Source of the DNA: Bradyrhizobium elkanii USDA 76
GTDB lineage: Bacteria > Pseudomonadota > Alphaproteobacteria > Rhizobiales > Xanthobacteraceae
Assembly (NCBI RefSeq): GCF_023278185.1
Contig: NZ_CP066356.1
Span: 2,410,001 to 2,474,000 of the forward strand
Direction: 5' to 3'
Length of the DNA stretch: 64,000 bases
In this document: positions 18,037-25,213 of the stretch, one piece after another
How the letters are laid out: every line of letters begins with the position of its first letter
Position numbering within the stretch: the first letter of the stretch is position 1
Translations under genes and position numbers: made by a program
Notes under the pieces: generated by a model
Told to the model about the DNA's origin: nothing
Seen by the model: the letters and a program-made list of their open reading frames with translations, nothing else
The model's database searches: none

Positions 18037-18298
18037 GCCGGCCGTCCGGAGTTGTTTGAGGTCTAAAACATCGTGCAGCCTAGAGCATCCCGCGGCAAAG
18101 GGGAACGCCGTTTCGTCGTGCAATCTGCCCGATCTGAGCGCAGGCGAATGCGGCGGCATTGGGCGGACGCTGCTCGGCGCCGCGCTCCCGCATTGCAGCA
18201 TGAGGTGCCGGGTGCGGATTCGTTTATCGGCTAGACAGCCTCACCGGCCGGCGACAGGCTCCGTGCCGGCAATGCGCATCAAAACTGGAGAGGCTGAC

Positions 18299-18748
18299 AT
18301 GGGCACGCTCGAAAAAGGCATTACCCGAACCGGCACCGGCTACGGCGGCAAGACCTGGAATATCCTGGGCCAGGTCTACTATCCGAAAGCGATCACCGAC
18401 TCGACCTTCGCGTTCGAGACCAACAGCGACCCCGGCCAGTTCGTGCCGGTGCACATCCACCCGACCCAGGACGAGTTCATCCTGGTGCAGGAGGGCGTGC
18501 TCGACCTCAAGCTCGACGGCGTCTGGGTGCAGGCCAAGGCTGGCGACCTGGTGCGCATGCCGCGCGGCATCCCGCACGGCTATTTCAACAAGTCGGACAA
18601 GCCGGCGCGGGCGCTGTTCTGGGTGTCGCCGATGCAGAAGCTCGAGGCGCTGTTCGAGAAGCTGCACAATCTGCAGGACCCCGTCGAAGTGGTGCGTATC
18701 TCCGCCGAGCACGAGGTGGATTTTCTGCCGCCGGAAGCCAACGACTAG
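18299..18748 (+). CDS. Cupin-domain protein
   Basis: The protein has 149 residues and a single cupin beta-barrel. Motif 1 appears as PVHIHPTQDEFILVQEG (His, His, Glu metal ligands) and motif 2 as GDLVRMPRGIPHGYFN (His). Small cupins include quercetin-dioxygenase-like enzymes and ligand binders; the reaction is unknown. The ribosome binding site GGAGAGG precedes the ATG. It lies between a divergent AraC regulator and a flavin monooxygenase gene on the same strand, suggesting a shared catabolic role. Confidence 0.88.
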   Translation: MGTLEKGITRTGTGYGGKTWNILGQVYYPKAITDSTFAFETNSDPGQFVPVHIHPTQDEFILVQEGVLDLKLDGVWVQAKAGDLVRMPRGIPHGYFNKSDKPARALFWVSPMQKLEALFEKLHNLQDPVEVVRISAEHEVDFLPPEAND

Positions 18749-18785
18749 CCGGCGGCCAAACAGACAATACGCAGGCGAGGCGGCA

Positions 18786-18810
18786 ATCGCCGGAGCTGGA
18801 CTCCGGCGAT
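18786..18810. repeat. Perfect hairpin after the cupin gene
   Basis: ATCGCCGGAG and CTCCGGCGAT pair around a CTGGA loop. There is no T tract on either strand, so it is more likely the remnant of a dispersed palindromic repeat than an intrinsic terminator. Confidence 0.65.
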
Positions 18811-18868
18811 GACGGGGACGCGTGCGCCTAACGAAATTGGACCTGTTCATTCAATTCGGAGCGGTTTC

Positions 18869-20362
18869 ATGGTCAAGCAGAAGCATGTGTGCGTCATCGG
18901 CGCCGGCATTTCCGGGCTCGCCGCCGGCAAGGCCTTTGCCAGTCGCGGCCACAAGGTGACCGTCATCGAGCGCAGCGGCGATCTCGGCGGGGTTTGGGAG
19001 CCGGCGCGCTCCTATCCCGACGTCCAGACCCAGAGCCCGAAGGAGCTCTATCGCTACACCGACAAGGCGATGCCGGAGTCCTATCCGGAATGGCCGAAGG
19101 GTCCGCAGGTCCATGCCTATTTGCGCGACTACGCCCGCAGCCACGGGCTCGACGGCGCGATGCGATTCGACACCAAGGTCGAAGGGATGAAGCGCCGTGC
19201 CGACGGCAGGCCGGGCTGGACGCTGGCGCTGCGCTCGACCGACGGCGCGACCGGCCACGAGGATTTCGACTTCGTCGCGGTCTGCACCGGGCAATTTAAC
19301 GAGCCGCAGACCTTGCCGCTGGCCGGAGAGGACGGCTTCAAGGCGCAGGGCGGGCAGATCCTGCATTCATCGCAATACAGCGATCCAACGCTCGCCAAGG
19401 GTCGCAAGGTGGTGGTGCTCGGCGGCTCCAAATCGGCGACCGACATCGCGGTGAATGCGGTCAATTCCGGCGCCAGCGAAGTCACCATCGTGTTTCGAGA
19501 GCCGGTCTGGCGTATTCCCTATTTCGTCGGCGGCCTCGTCAACTTCAAGCGCATCCTCTACATCCGCGCCCAGGAGCAGATGTTTGCGAGCTGGGGCATC
19601 GGGCCGATGGCACGCCTCGCGCATGTCGTGGCAAAGCCGTTCGTCTGGGCGAACTGGCGCGGGCTCGAGAGCATGCTGAAGATGCAGCTCAAGCTGAAGC
19701 AATGCGGCATGGTGCCGAAGGAGCGGATCGAGGACGGCGTCAACTGCTCGGTGCCGATCGCAACACCCGGTTTCTATCCGATGGTCGCCGACGGCCGGAT
19801 CAAGGCGGTGCGCGGCACCTTCGACCATTACGACGGCAAGACCATCGTGATGAGCGGCGGCCAGCGCGTCGCGGCCGACATCGCGGTGCTCGCGATCGGC
19901 TACAAGCTCGGCGTGCCGTTCCTGCCCGAGGAGTATCAGAACAAGCTGGTCGAGCCCGACGGGCAGTACCGGCTCTACCGGCTGATCGCCAATCCCGATC
20001 TGCCCGACATGGGCTTTGTCGGCTTCAATTCGAGCTTCTGCACCGTGCTGTGCGCCGATCTCGCCGCGAACTGGCTGGTGCGCTACGCCGATGGCCAGCT
20101 GGCACGGCAGCCGAGCGCGGCCGAGATGAATAGCAACATCGCGATGATGCTGAACTTCAAGCGCGTCGAGCGTCCGGCAGCGGGCGTCTATGGCGGGCTG
20201 TGCGTCGCGCCGTATCATTTCAAGCATTTCGACGAGCTGCTGGCGGACATCGGCACCAAGGCGTCGCGCCGCAACCCGCTGGTCGAAAAGTTCACGCCGC
20301 CGGACGCGGACGCTTATGCCCGCTTCCTCGCGACCGCGCCGGCATACAGGGCGGTGGCCTAG
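18869..20362 (+). CDS. Flavin-dependent monooxygenase (FMO/Baeyer-Villiger type)
   Basis: The protein has 497 residues. The FAD site is GAGISG at 11-16, with the following Glu-Arg (VIERSGDLGGVWEP), and the NADPH site is VVVLGGSKSATDIA. Between them, GGQILHSSQYSD resembles the FMO/BVMO linker (GxxxHxxxY/W). It should insert oxygen into a ketone, amine or sulfur substrate using NADPH. It has no signal peptide. The start at 18869 follows GGAG by 8 nt; an upstream in-frame ATG adds 20 residues unlike the family. The neighbours (cupin, alpha/beta hydrolase, maleylacetate reductase) fit ketone-to-ester-to-acid degradation, an inference. Confidence 0.88.
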   Translation: MVKQKHVCVIGAGISGLAAGKAFASRGHKVTVIERSGDLGGVWEPARSYPDVQTQSPKELYRYTDKAMPESYPEWPKGPQVHAYLRDYARSHGLDGAMRFDTKVEGMKRRADGRPGWTLALRSTDGATGHEDFDFVAVCTGQFNEPQTLPLAGEDGFKAQGGQILHSSQYSDPTLAKGRKVVVLGGSKSATDIAVNAVNSGASEVTIVFREPVWRIPYFVGGLVNFKRILYIRAQEQMFASWGIGPMARLAHVVAKPFVWANWRGLESMLKMQLKLKQCGMVPKERIEDGVNCSVPIATPGFYPMVADGRIKAVRGTFDHYDGKTIVMSGGQRVAADIAVLAIGYKLGVPFLPEEYQNKLVEPDGQYRLYRLIANPDLPDMGFVGFNSSFCTVLCADLAANWLVRYADGQLARQPSAAEMNSNIAMMLNFKRVERPAAGVYGGLCVAPYHFKHFDELLADIGTKASRRNPLVEKFTPPDADAYARFLATAPAYRAVA

Positions 20363-20406
20363 CGTGCGATAAGATTAGATTGGGCTGATGCGGCATCAGA
20401 GGGTTT

Positions 20407-20526
20407 ACCTCTCCCTTGGGAGAGGTCGGCGCGCAGCGCCGGGTGAGGGGTTACGGTCTCTCGTTGGAACTGCCGCCCCTCACCCGATTTGCTACGCAAA
20501 TCGACCTCTCCCCGTTGGGGAGAGGT
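20407..20526. repeat. Palindromic repeat (family A) between converging genes
   Basis: ACCTCTCCCTTGGGAGAGGTCG is mirrored by CGACCTCTCCCCGTTGGGG, with inner GGTGAGGGG against CCCCTCACC and a short hairpin GATTTGCTACGCAAATC. It sits between the monooxygenase and hydrolase stop codons and probably serves both strands as an RNA end structure. Confidence 0.85.
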
Positions 20527-20551
20527 GCAGCCGCTCTCTCGCCGGCATCGA

Positions 20552-21277
20552 TCAATCGCGGCCGGCGTCGAGGAAGGCTTGCGCCAGGCGCTCGGGATTG
20601 GAGAAGCACAGTTCGTGGCTGCCGGACACCTGGACCAGGCGGAACAGCCCGAGCTTCTCCGACAACCTCGGATGCCAGGGCAGGCTGTGCGGCATCGCGG
20701 TGTCCTCGGTGCAGTTCACGTAGGACTTTGCGATGGGCATCTCGGCCGGATTGGTGCGCAGCGCGATCTTGTCCTGAAAGGTCTTCAGGGGGTGCGGGTT
20801 GAGCTTGTCATAGGCCCGCTGCGCCGTCTCGAGATCGGCGTCGTTGATGAAGGCCTCGCGCCAGATCGGGAACGGCAGCACCACCGAGCCGTCGCCGCGC
20901 TCGGCGTGGATCGCATCGAACAGGCCGCGATAGTGCGGCGGCACCATGTCGTTGAGGCACTCGCCATTGTTTGGCACGAACGCGTTCCAGTAGACGAGGC
21001 GGCGGATGCGGTTCATGGCGGCGTCGGCGACGCCCGTGATGACCATGCCGCCATAGCTGTGGCCGACCAGCACGATGTCGTTCAGATTATGCTCGGCGAG
21101 ATAATCCACGATCGACTGGATCGCCTCGGCAAGGCCCGAGTCCTTCCGGTCGCCGGGCCGGTTACCCCTGACGGTCGGGGTGTGGACGACATGGCCGGCC
21201 TTGCGGATGGCAGCCGCAACCGGCTCAAACTCGGCGCCGGTATGCCAGGCGCCATGGACGAGAACATAGGTCGACAT
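20552..21277 (-). CDS. Alpha/beta-hydrolase
   Basis: The protein has 241 residues. It shows the oxyanion motif VLVHGAWH at 5-12, nucleophile elbow GHSYGG with Ser74, and the C-terminal His in SGSHELCFSNPE, as in the small plant-esterase/hydroxynitrile-lyase-like branch. It probably hydrolyses an ester or lactone in the cytoplasm. GGGAGG precedes the ATG at 21277; a longer frame upstream crosses the tandem repeat and is not used. It is divergent from an AraC regulator, which likely controls it. It could handle the ester made by the neighbouring monooxygenase. Confidence 0.88.
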   Translation of the reverse strand: MSTYVLVHGAWHTGAEFEPVAAAIRKAGHVVHTPTVRGNRPGDRKDSGLAEAIQSIVDYLAEHNLNDIVLVGHSYGGMVITGVADAAMNRIRRLVYWNAFVPNNGECLNDMVPPHYRGLFDAIHAERGDGSVVLPFPIWREAFINDADLETAQRAYDKLNPHPLKTFQDKIALRTNPAEMPIAKSYVNCTEDTAMPHSLPWHPRLSEKLGLFRLVQVSGSHELCFSNPERLAQAFLDAGRD

Positions 21278-21361
21278 GTGTACCTCCCTGTCTGCTTTGG
21301 TTAGATCGATTGCCGCGTCCGGACGGCCCGGGATACATGCAAGTTTCATCCGGTTGCTGAT

Positions 21362-21388
21362 GGATATTGACCTGGATATTGACCTGGA
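21362..21388. promoter_or_regulatory. Tandem 12-bp direct repeat, AraC operator candidate
   Basis: GGATATTGACCT occurs twice in exact tandem, followed by GGA. It lies in the 164-bp gap between the divergent hydrolase and AraC genes. AraC-family proteins commonly bind direct repeats, so this is a good candidate site for the regulator at 21442. Confidence 0.55.
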
Positions 21389-21441
21389 CCCGCGGAACGC
21401 GCTTGGCTGTGAGCGAACCGGACTGGGCTCGGAGTGAACTG

Positions 21442-22422
21442 ATGCAGCAAATCGCCGCCGCGGATCGCTCGCGCAGGCTGAGCTGGAATACCGCGGACAC
21501 GAGGCCCGGCGAGCAGTTTGCCTATTATCGCGAGGCGATCTGCCAGGCCTTCATGAACCTGACGCCGGAGCCGCCGGCGACGCCCGGCTTCCTCGCCCGC
21601 GTCGAGACCGTTGGACTCGGGGATGGCGCGGTCAACCGGGTCAGCTTCCCGGAGCATGTCGTGCGGCGCTCCGCTGCCGACATCGCCGCGTCCAGCCGGC
21701 GCTGCTACTACCTCAATCTGAAGCTCGCCGGCCGCTGCCGGATCCAGCAGGCGGGACGCGAGATCAGCCTGTCGCCGGGACAGGTCGGAATCTTCGACAG
21801 CGGCCAGCGCTTTGCGCTGCTGCACGACCGCGGCCCGGCGCTGCAGGTCGCCTCGTTCTGGGTGCCGGCCGAGGCGCTGGATGAACGGCTGCCGTCGGCG
21901 CCCGAGGCCGCGCCGGCGCGGGTCTCGGATGATCCGTTCGTCGGCCATCTCATCACAGAAACGGCGCAGGTCCTGAACACGGCGGCGCTCCGCGCGTCCG
22001 ATATAGACAACGCCCGGCTGTTCGGCGTGCTGCTCGATCTGGTCGCGCTCAGCCTGTCGCGCAGCGGTCGTGCAGGCGTTGCCGAAAGCGCCGGCCTTGC
22101 CGATGCGACGTGGCTTGCGCTGCGCCGCGCCGTGGACCGCAGGCTGCGCGAGCCCGGGCTCGGCGTTGCCGCCATTGCGGCTGCGATCGGCATCAGCGAA
22201 CGCTATGTCCACAAACTGTTCGAGCGCGCCGGCACGACATTCGCCAGCCATGTGATGGATCGCCGCCTCGACGGCGCGGCGCGCGATCTGAGAGACCCCG
22301 TGATCGCCGGGCGCGCGATCGGCGACATCGCGTTCGACTGGGGCTTTTCCGACCTGTCGCATTTCACGCGGCGCTTCCGGCATCGCTTCGGCTGCACGCC
22401 GCGCGACTGGCGCCGCGGCTGA
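21442..22422 (+). CDS. AraC-family transcription regulator
   Basis: The protein has 326 residues. The N-terminal half is an AraC-binding-like domain (CYYLNLKLAGRCRIQQ and SLSPGQVGIFDS, around 80-150); the C-terminal half is the double HTH (GVAAIAAAIGISERYVHKLFE; AIGDIAFDWGFSDLSHFTRRFRHRFG). GGAGTG lies 7 nt before the ATG. It is followed after 19 bases by the maleylacetate reductase gene and is divergent from a hydrolase, so it probably controls both. The inducer is unknown. Confidence 0.9.
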   Translation: MQQIAAADRSRRLSWNTADTRPGEQFAYYREAICQAFMNLTPEPPATPGFLARVETVGLGDGAVNRVSFPEHVVRRSAADIAASSRRCYYLNLKLAGRCRIQQAGREISLSPGQVGIFDSGQRFALLHDRGPALQVASFWVPAEALDERLPSAPEAAPARVSDDPFVGHLITETAQVLNTAALRASDIDNARLFGVLLDLVALSLSRSGRAGVAESAGLADATWLALRRAVDRRLREPGLGVAAIAAAIGISERYVHKLFERAGTTFASHVMDRRLDGAARDLRDPVIAGRAIGDIAFDWGFSDLSHFTRRFRHRFGCTPRDWRRG

Positions 22423-22441
22423 CCAACGCTTGGAAATCGCC

Positions 22442-23509
22442 ATGGCGCAGCCGTTCACCTACCAGGTCAGCCCGATGCGGGTCGTGTTCGGGGTCGGCAC
22501 CGTCGCGCAGCTGGCGGACGAGCTCGACCGGCTCGGCATCAGCCGCGCGCTGGTGCTGGCTAGCCGGCGGCAGCAGGCCGAGCTCGGCGATCTCGCTGAG
22601 CTGACCGGCGGCCGTGTGGCCGGATTGTTCGACGGCGCGGTGGTGCACACGCCGGTCGCGGTGACCGAACGTGCGATGGAGATCGTCCGCGAGCTCAAGC
22701 CGGACGGCGTGGTTGCGATCGGTGCCGGCGCTGCGACCGGCCTCAGCAAGGCGATTGCGCTACGCACCGACCTGCCGCAACTGATCGTGCCGACCAGCTA
22801 TGCCGGCTCCGAGATGACGCCGGTACTCGGCGAGACCGTCGACGGCGTCAAGACCACGCAATCGTCGCCGAAGATTCTGCCCGAGGCCGTGATCTACGAC
22901 GTCAACCTGACCGTCTCGATGCCGGAAAAATTCTCGGCGATCTCCGGCCTCAACGCCATCGCGCACGCGGCCGAGGCGCTGTACGCGCGGGACGGCAACC
23001 CGATCACCTCGCTGATGGCGGAGGAGGCGATCGCGAAGCTTGCCTCGTCGCTGCCCGACGTGATCGCGCGGCCGCGCGATCTCGAGGCACGGTCGGACGC
23101 GCTTTATGGCGCGTGGCTGTGCGCGGTCTGTCTCGGCACCGTCGGCATGGCGCTGCATCACAAGCTCTGCCACACCGTCGGCGCGCTGTTCGACCTGCCG
23201 CATGCTGAGACCCATGCGGTGCTCCTGCCGCACACCATCGCCTACAACGAGCCGGCCGCGCGCGATTCAGTCAGCCGCGCGGCGAGGGCGCTTGGGACGG
23301 CTGACGCCGCCGATGGCCTGTTCGATCTGTCGGCAAGGCTCGGCGCGCCGCGCTCGCTCGCCGAGATCGGCATGCCCGAACACGGCATCGCAAAGGCGGC
23401 CGCTCTCGCCACCAAAAATCCCTACTGGAATCCGCGGCCGATCGAGGAGAGCGGTATCCGCGATCTGCTGAAGCGTGCGTGGTCCGGGTCGCGGCCGCAA
23501 GCCGGATGA
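22442..23509 (+). CDS. Maleylacetate reductase-like iron-containing alcohol dehydrogenase
   Basis: The protein has 355 residues, the length of maleylacetate reductases (about 352), which reduce maleylacetate to 3-oxoadipate in (chloro)aromatic and resorcinol degradation using NADH. Family marks are VVAIGAGAATGLSKAIA, PTSYAGSEMTPVLGET, the metal-site region GLNAIAHAAEALY and HHKLCHTVG with DLPHAETHAVLLPH. The ATG at 22442 is preferred over an upstream TTG, as it matches the family N-terminus (QPFTYQVSPMRVVFG). No ring-cleavage dioxygenase is in the window. Its stop abuts the beta-glucosidase stop with no gap. Confidence 0.88.
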   Translation: MAQPFTYQVSPMRVVFGVGTVAQLADELDRLGISRALVLASRRQQAELGDLAELTGGRVAGLFDGAVVHTPVAVTERAMEIVRELKPDGVVAIGAGAATGLSKAIALRTDLPQLIVPTSYAGSEMTPVLGETVDGVKTTQSSPKILPEAVIYDVNLTVSMPEKFSAISGLNAIAHAAEALYARDGNPITSLMAEEAIAKLASSLPDVIARPRDLEARSDALYGAWLCAVCLGTVGMALHHKLCHTVGALFDLPHAETHAVLLPHTIAYNEPAARDSVSRAARALGTADAADGLFDLSARLGAPRSLAEIGMPEHGIAKAAALATKNPYWNPRPIEESGIRDLLKRAWSGSRPQAG

Positions 23510-24964
23510 TCACACCCCGATCGCGTTGCGCGCGATCACGTCGCGATAGAACGCCGCGCTCAATTTCGGCACGCGGGCCTGGGTCTCGAAATCCACCCGG
23601 TAGAGGCCGAAGCGCTTCTCGTAGCCGAATATCCATTCGAAATTATCCATCAGGCTCCACAGGAAATAGCCGTGGACCGGGACCCCGTCGGCGGTCGCGC
23701 GCTGCAACTGCGCGAGGTAGTTGCGCAGGAACATGATGCGGTCGAGGTCGTAGATCTGCCCGTCCGGATGCACCTTGTCCTCGCCGGACGTGCCGTTCTC
23801 GCTGATATAGATGCTCTTGATGTTCCACAGCTTGGCGGCGATCCGCGGCGCCCAATAGATCGTCTCCGGTGCGATCCGCAGCCATTCGGAGCTCATATGC
23901 GGGAAGGAAGCCGGCATCGGCAGCGGCTTCCAGCCGGGGGCATGGTCGGTGGCAAGGACGTAGCATTGCGGCGCGTAGATATTCAGCCCGACGAAATCAT
24001 TGGGCTGCGAGATGATCTTCAGCTCGTCCGCGGTGAATTTGGGCGCATCCGCGCCGGCATATTGCAGGAAGCCTTCGGTGTACTTGCCTTCGAGGACGAC
24101 ACCGAGAAAGCCTGCGTTGAGCTCGCGGGTCGCGATCTCGGTGGCGCGGATGTTCTCCGGCGTGTTGAAGGCGGGTACGCAGGCGGTGATGTTCTCGGCC
24201 GGCCCGACCCGCGTGCCGGCGCGGCCCTTGGCGCGGATCGCCTGCACCGCAAGGCCATGCGCCAGCGCGACGTGGTGGCGCGCCTGGTTCACCTCGCTCG
24301 CCGGCAGCTTCAGCCCCGGGGCGTCGACGCCGAGCGCATAGCCGAACGGCAGGAAACGCCCGACCTCGTTGAGGGTGAACACGTTTTTCACGCGGTCCGT
24401 CAGTCGCTGCGCCACGTAGCCGGCATAGTCGCCGAATGCCTTCGAGGTGTCGCGCGAGCGCCAGCCGCCGACGCGGTCCTGCAACGCCTGCGGCAGGTCC
24501 CAGTGATAGAGCGTGGCGTAGGGCTCGATGCCGTTCGCCAGCAGCTCGTCGACCAGGCGGTTGTAGAAGTCGAGGCCCTTCGGGTTCGGCGCGCCGGTGC
24601 CGTCGGGAAATACCCGCGGCCAGGCGATCGAGAAGCGATAGGCCTTGGCGCCGAGCTCCCTGATGAGGCGGACATCCTCCTTGTAGCGGTGATAGTGGTC
24701 GTTGGCGCGGTCGCCGGTCGAGCCGTCCTCGATCTTGCCCGATGTATGGGTGAACGTGTCCCAGATCGATGGGCCGCGGCCGTCCTCATTGACGGCGCCC
24801 TCGATCTGGTAGGACGAGGTCGCGGTGCCCCAGACGAAGCCCGTGGGAAAGTTCGTGCCGTCCGGCCGCGACGCACGGTTTGCCGCCTCGGCGGGGCCGG
24901 TCAAACCGAGCGCCGAGAGGCCTGCAAGGCCCGCAAACTGCCGGCGCGAGAACTTTCCGAACAT
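23510..24964 (-). CDS. Exported GH1 beta-glucosidase
   Basis: The protein has 484 residues with a glycoside hydrolase 1 barrel. The acid/base Glu200 is in FTLNEVG, where the usual NEP is NEV, and the nucleophile Glu389 is in YISENGTSG. Typical segments FVWGTATSSYQIEGA and RFSIAWPRVFPDGTG are present. The N-terminus FSRRQFAGLAGLSALG is a Tat signal, so it acts in the periplasm, unusual for GH1, which is mostly cytoplasmic. It should release glucose or a related sugar from beta-glucosides such as plant glycosides. GGGAG precedes the ATG. Confidence 0.9.
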   Translation of the reverse strand: MFGKFSRRQFAGLAGLSALGLTGPAEAANRASRPDGTNFPTGFVWGTATSSYQIEGAVNEDGRGPSIWDTFTHTSGKIEDGSTGDRANDHYHRYKEDVRLIRELGAKAYRFSIAWPRVFPDGTGAPNPKGLDFYNRLVDELLANGIEPYATLYHWDLPQALQDRVGGWRSRDTSKAFGDYAGYVAQRLTDRVKNVFTLNEVGRFLPFGYALGVDAPGLKLPASEVNQARHHVALAHGLAVQAIRAKGRAGTRVGPAENITACVPAFNTPENIRATEIATRELNAGFLGVVLEGKYTEGFLQYAGADAPKFTADELKIISQPNDFVGLNIYAPQCYVLATDHAPGWKPLPMPASFPHMSSEWLRIAPETIYWAPRIAAKLWNIKSIYISENGTSGEDKVHPDGQIYDLDRIMFLRNYLAQLQRATADGVPVHGYFLWSLMDNFEWIFGYEKRFGLYRVDFETQARVPKLSAAFYRDVIARNAIGV

Positions 24965-25213
24965 TGTTGTCTCCCGTCGCGGACGTTGCGGCTGGAATGC
25001 GGACCGTAGGTTAACCTTCCATCCCGCCGTTGAGCAACAAGGGGCGGCGGGCCCAAGCGCCGTGGCGAGCGGCGTACCAATCAATGCGAACCATTGTGAT
25101 GTCAATGTCGCGGAGTTGTCAGTTTTGTGGCGACATTTTCTCTACTAGATTGCCTGCTACGTCCTTCCGCAATGACATCCGAATATCCCCGAGATTCCCG
25201 TGAGCTGGGCGCG

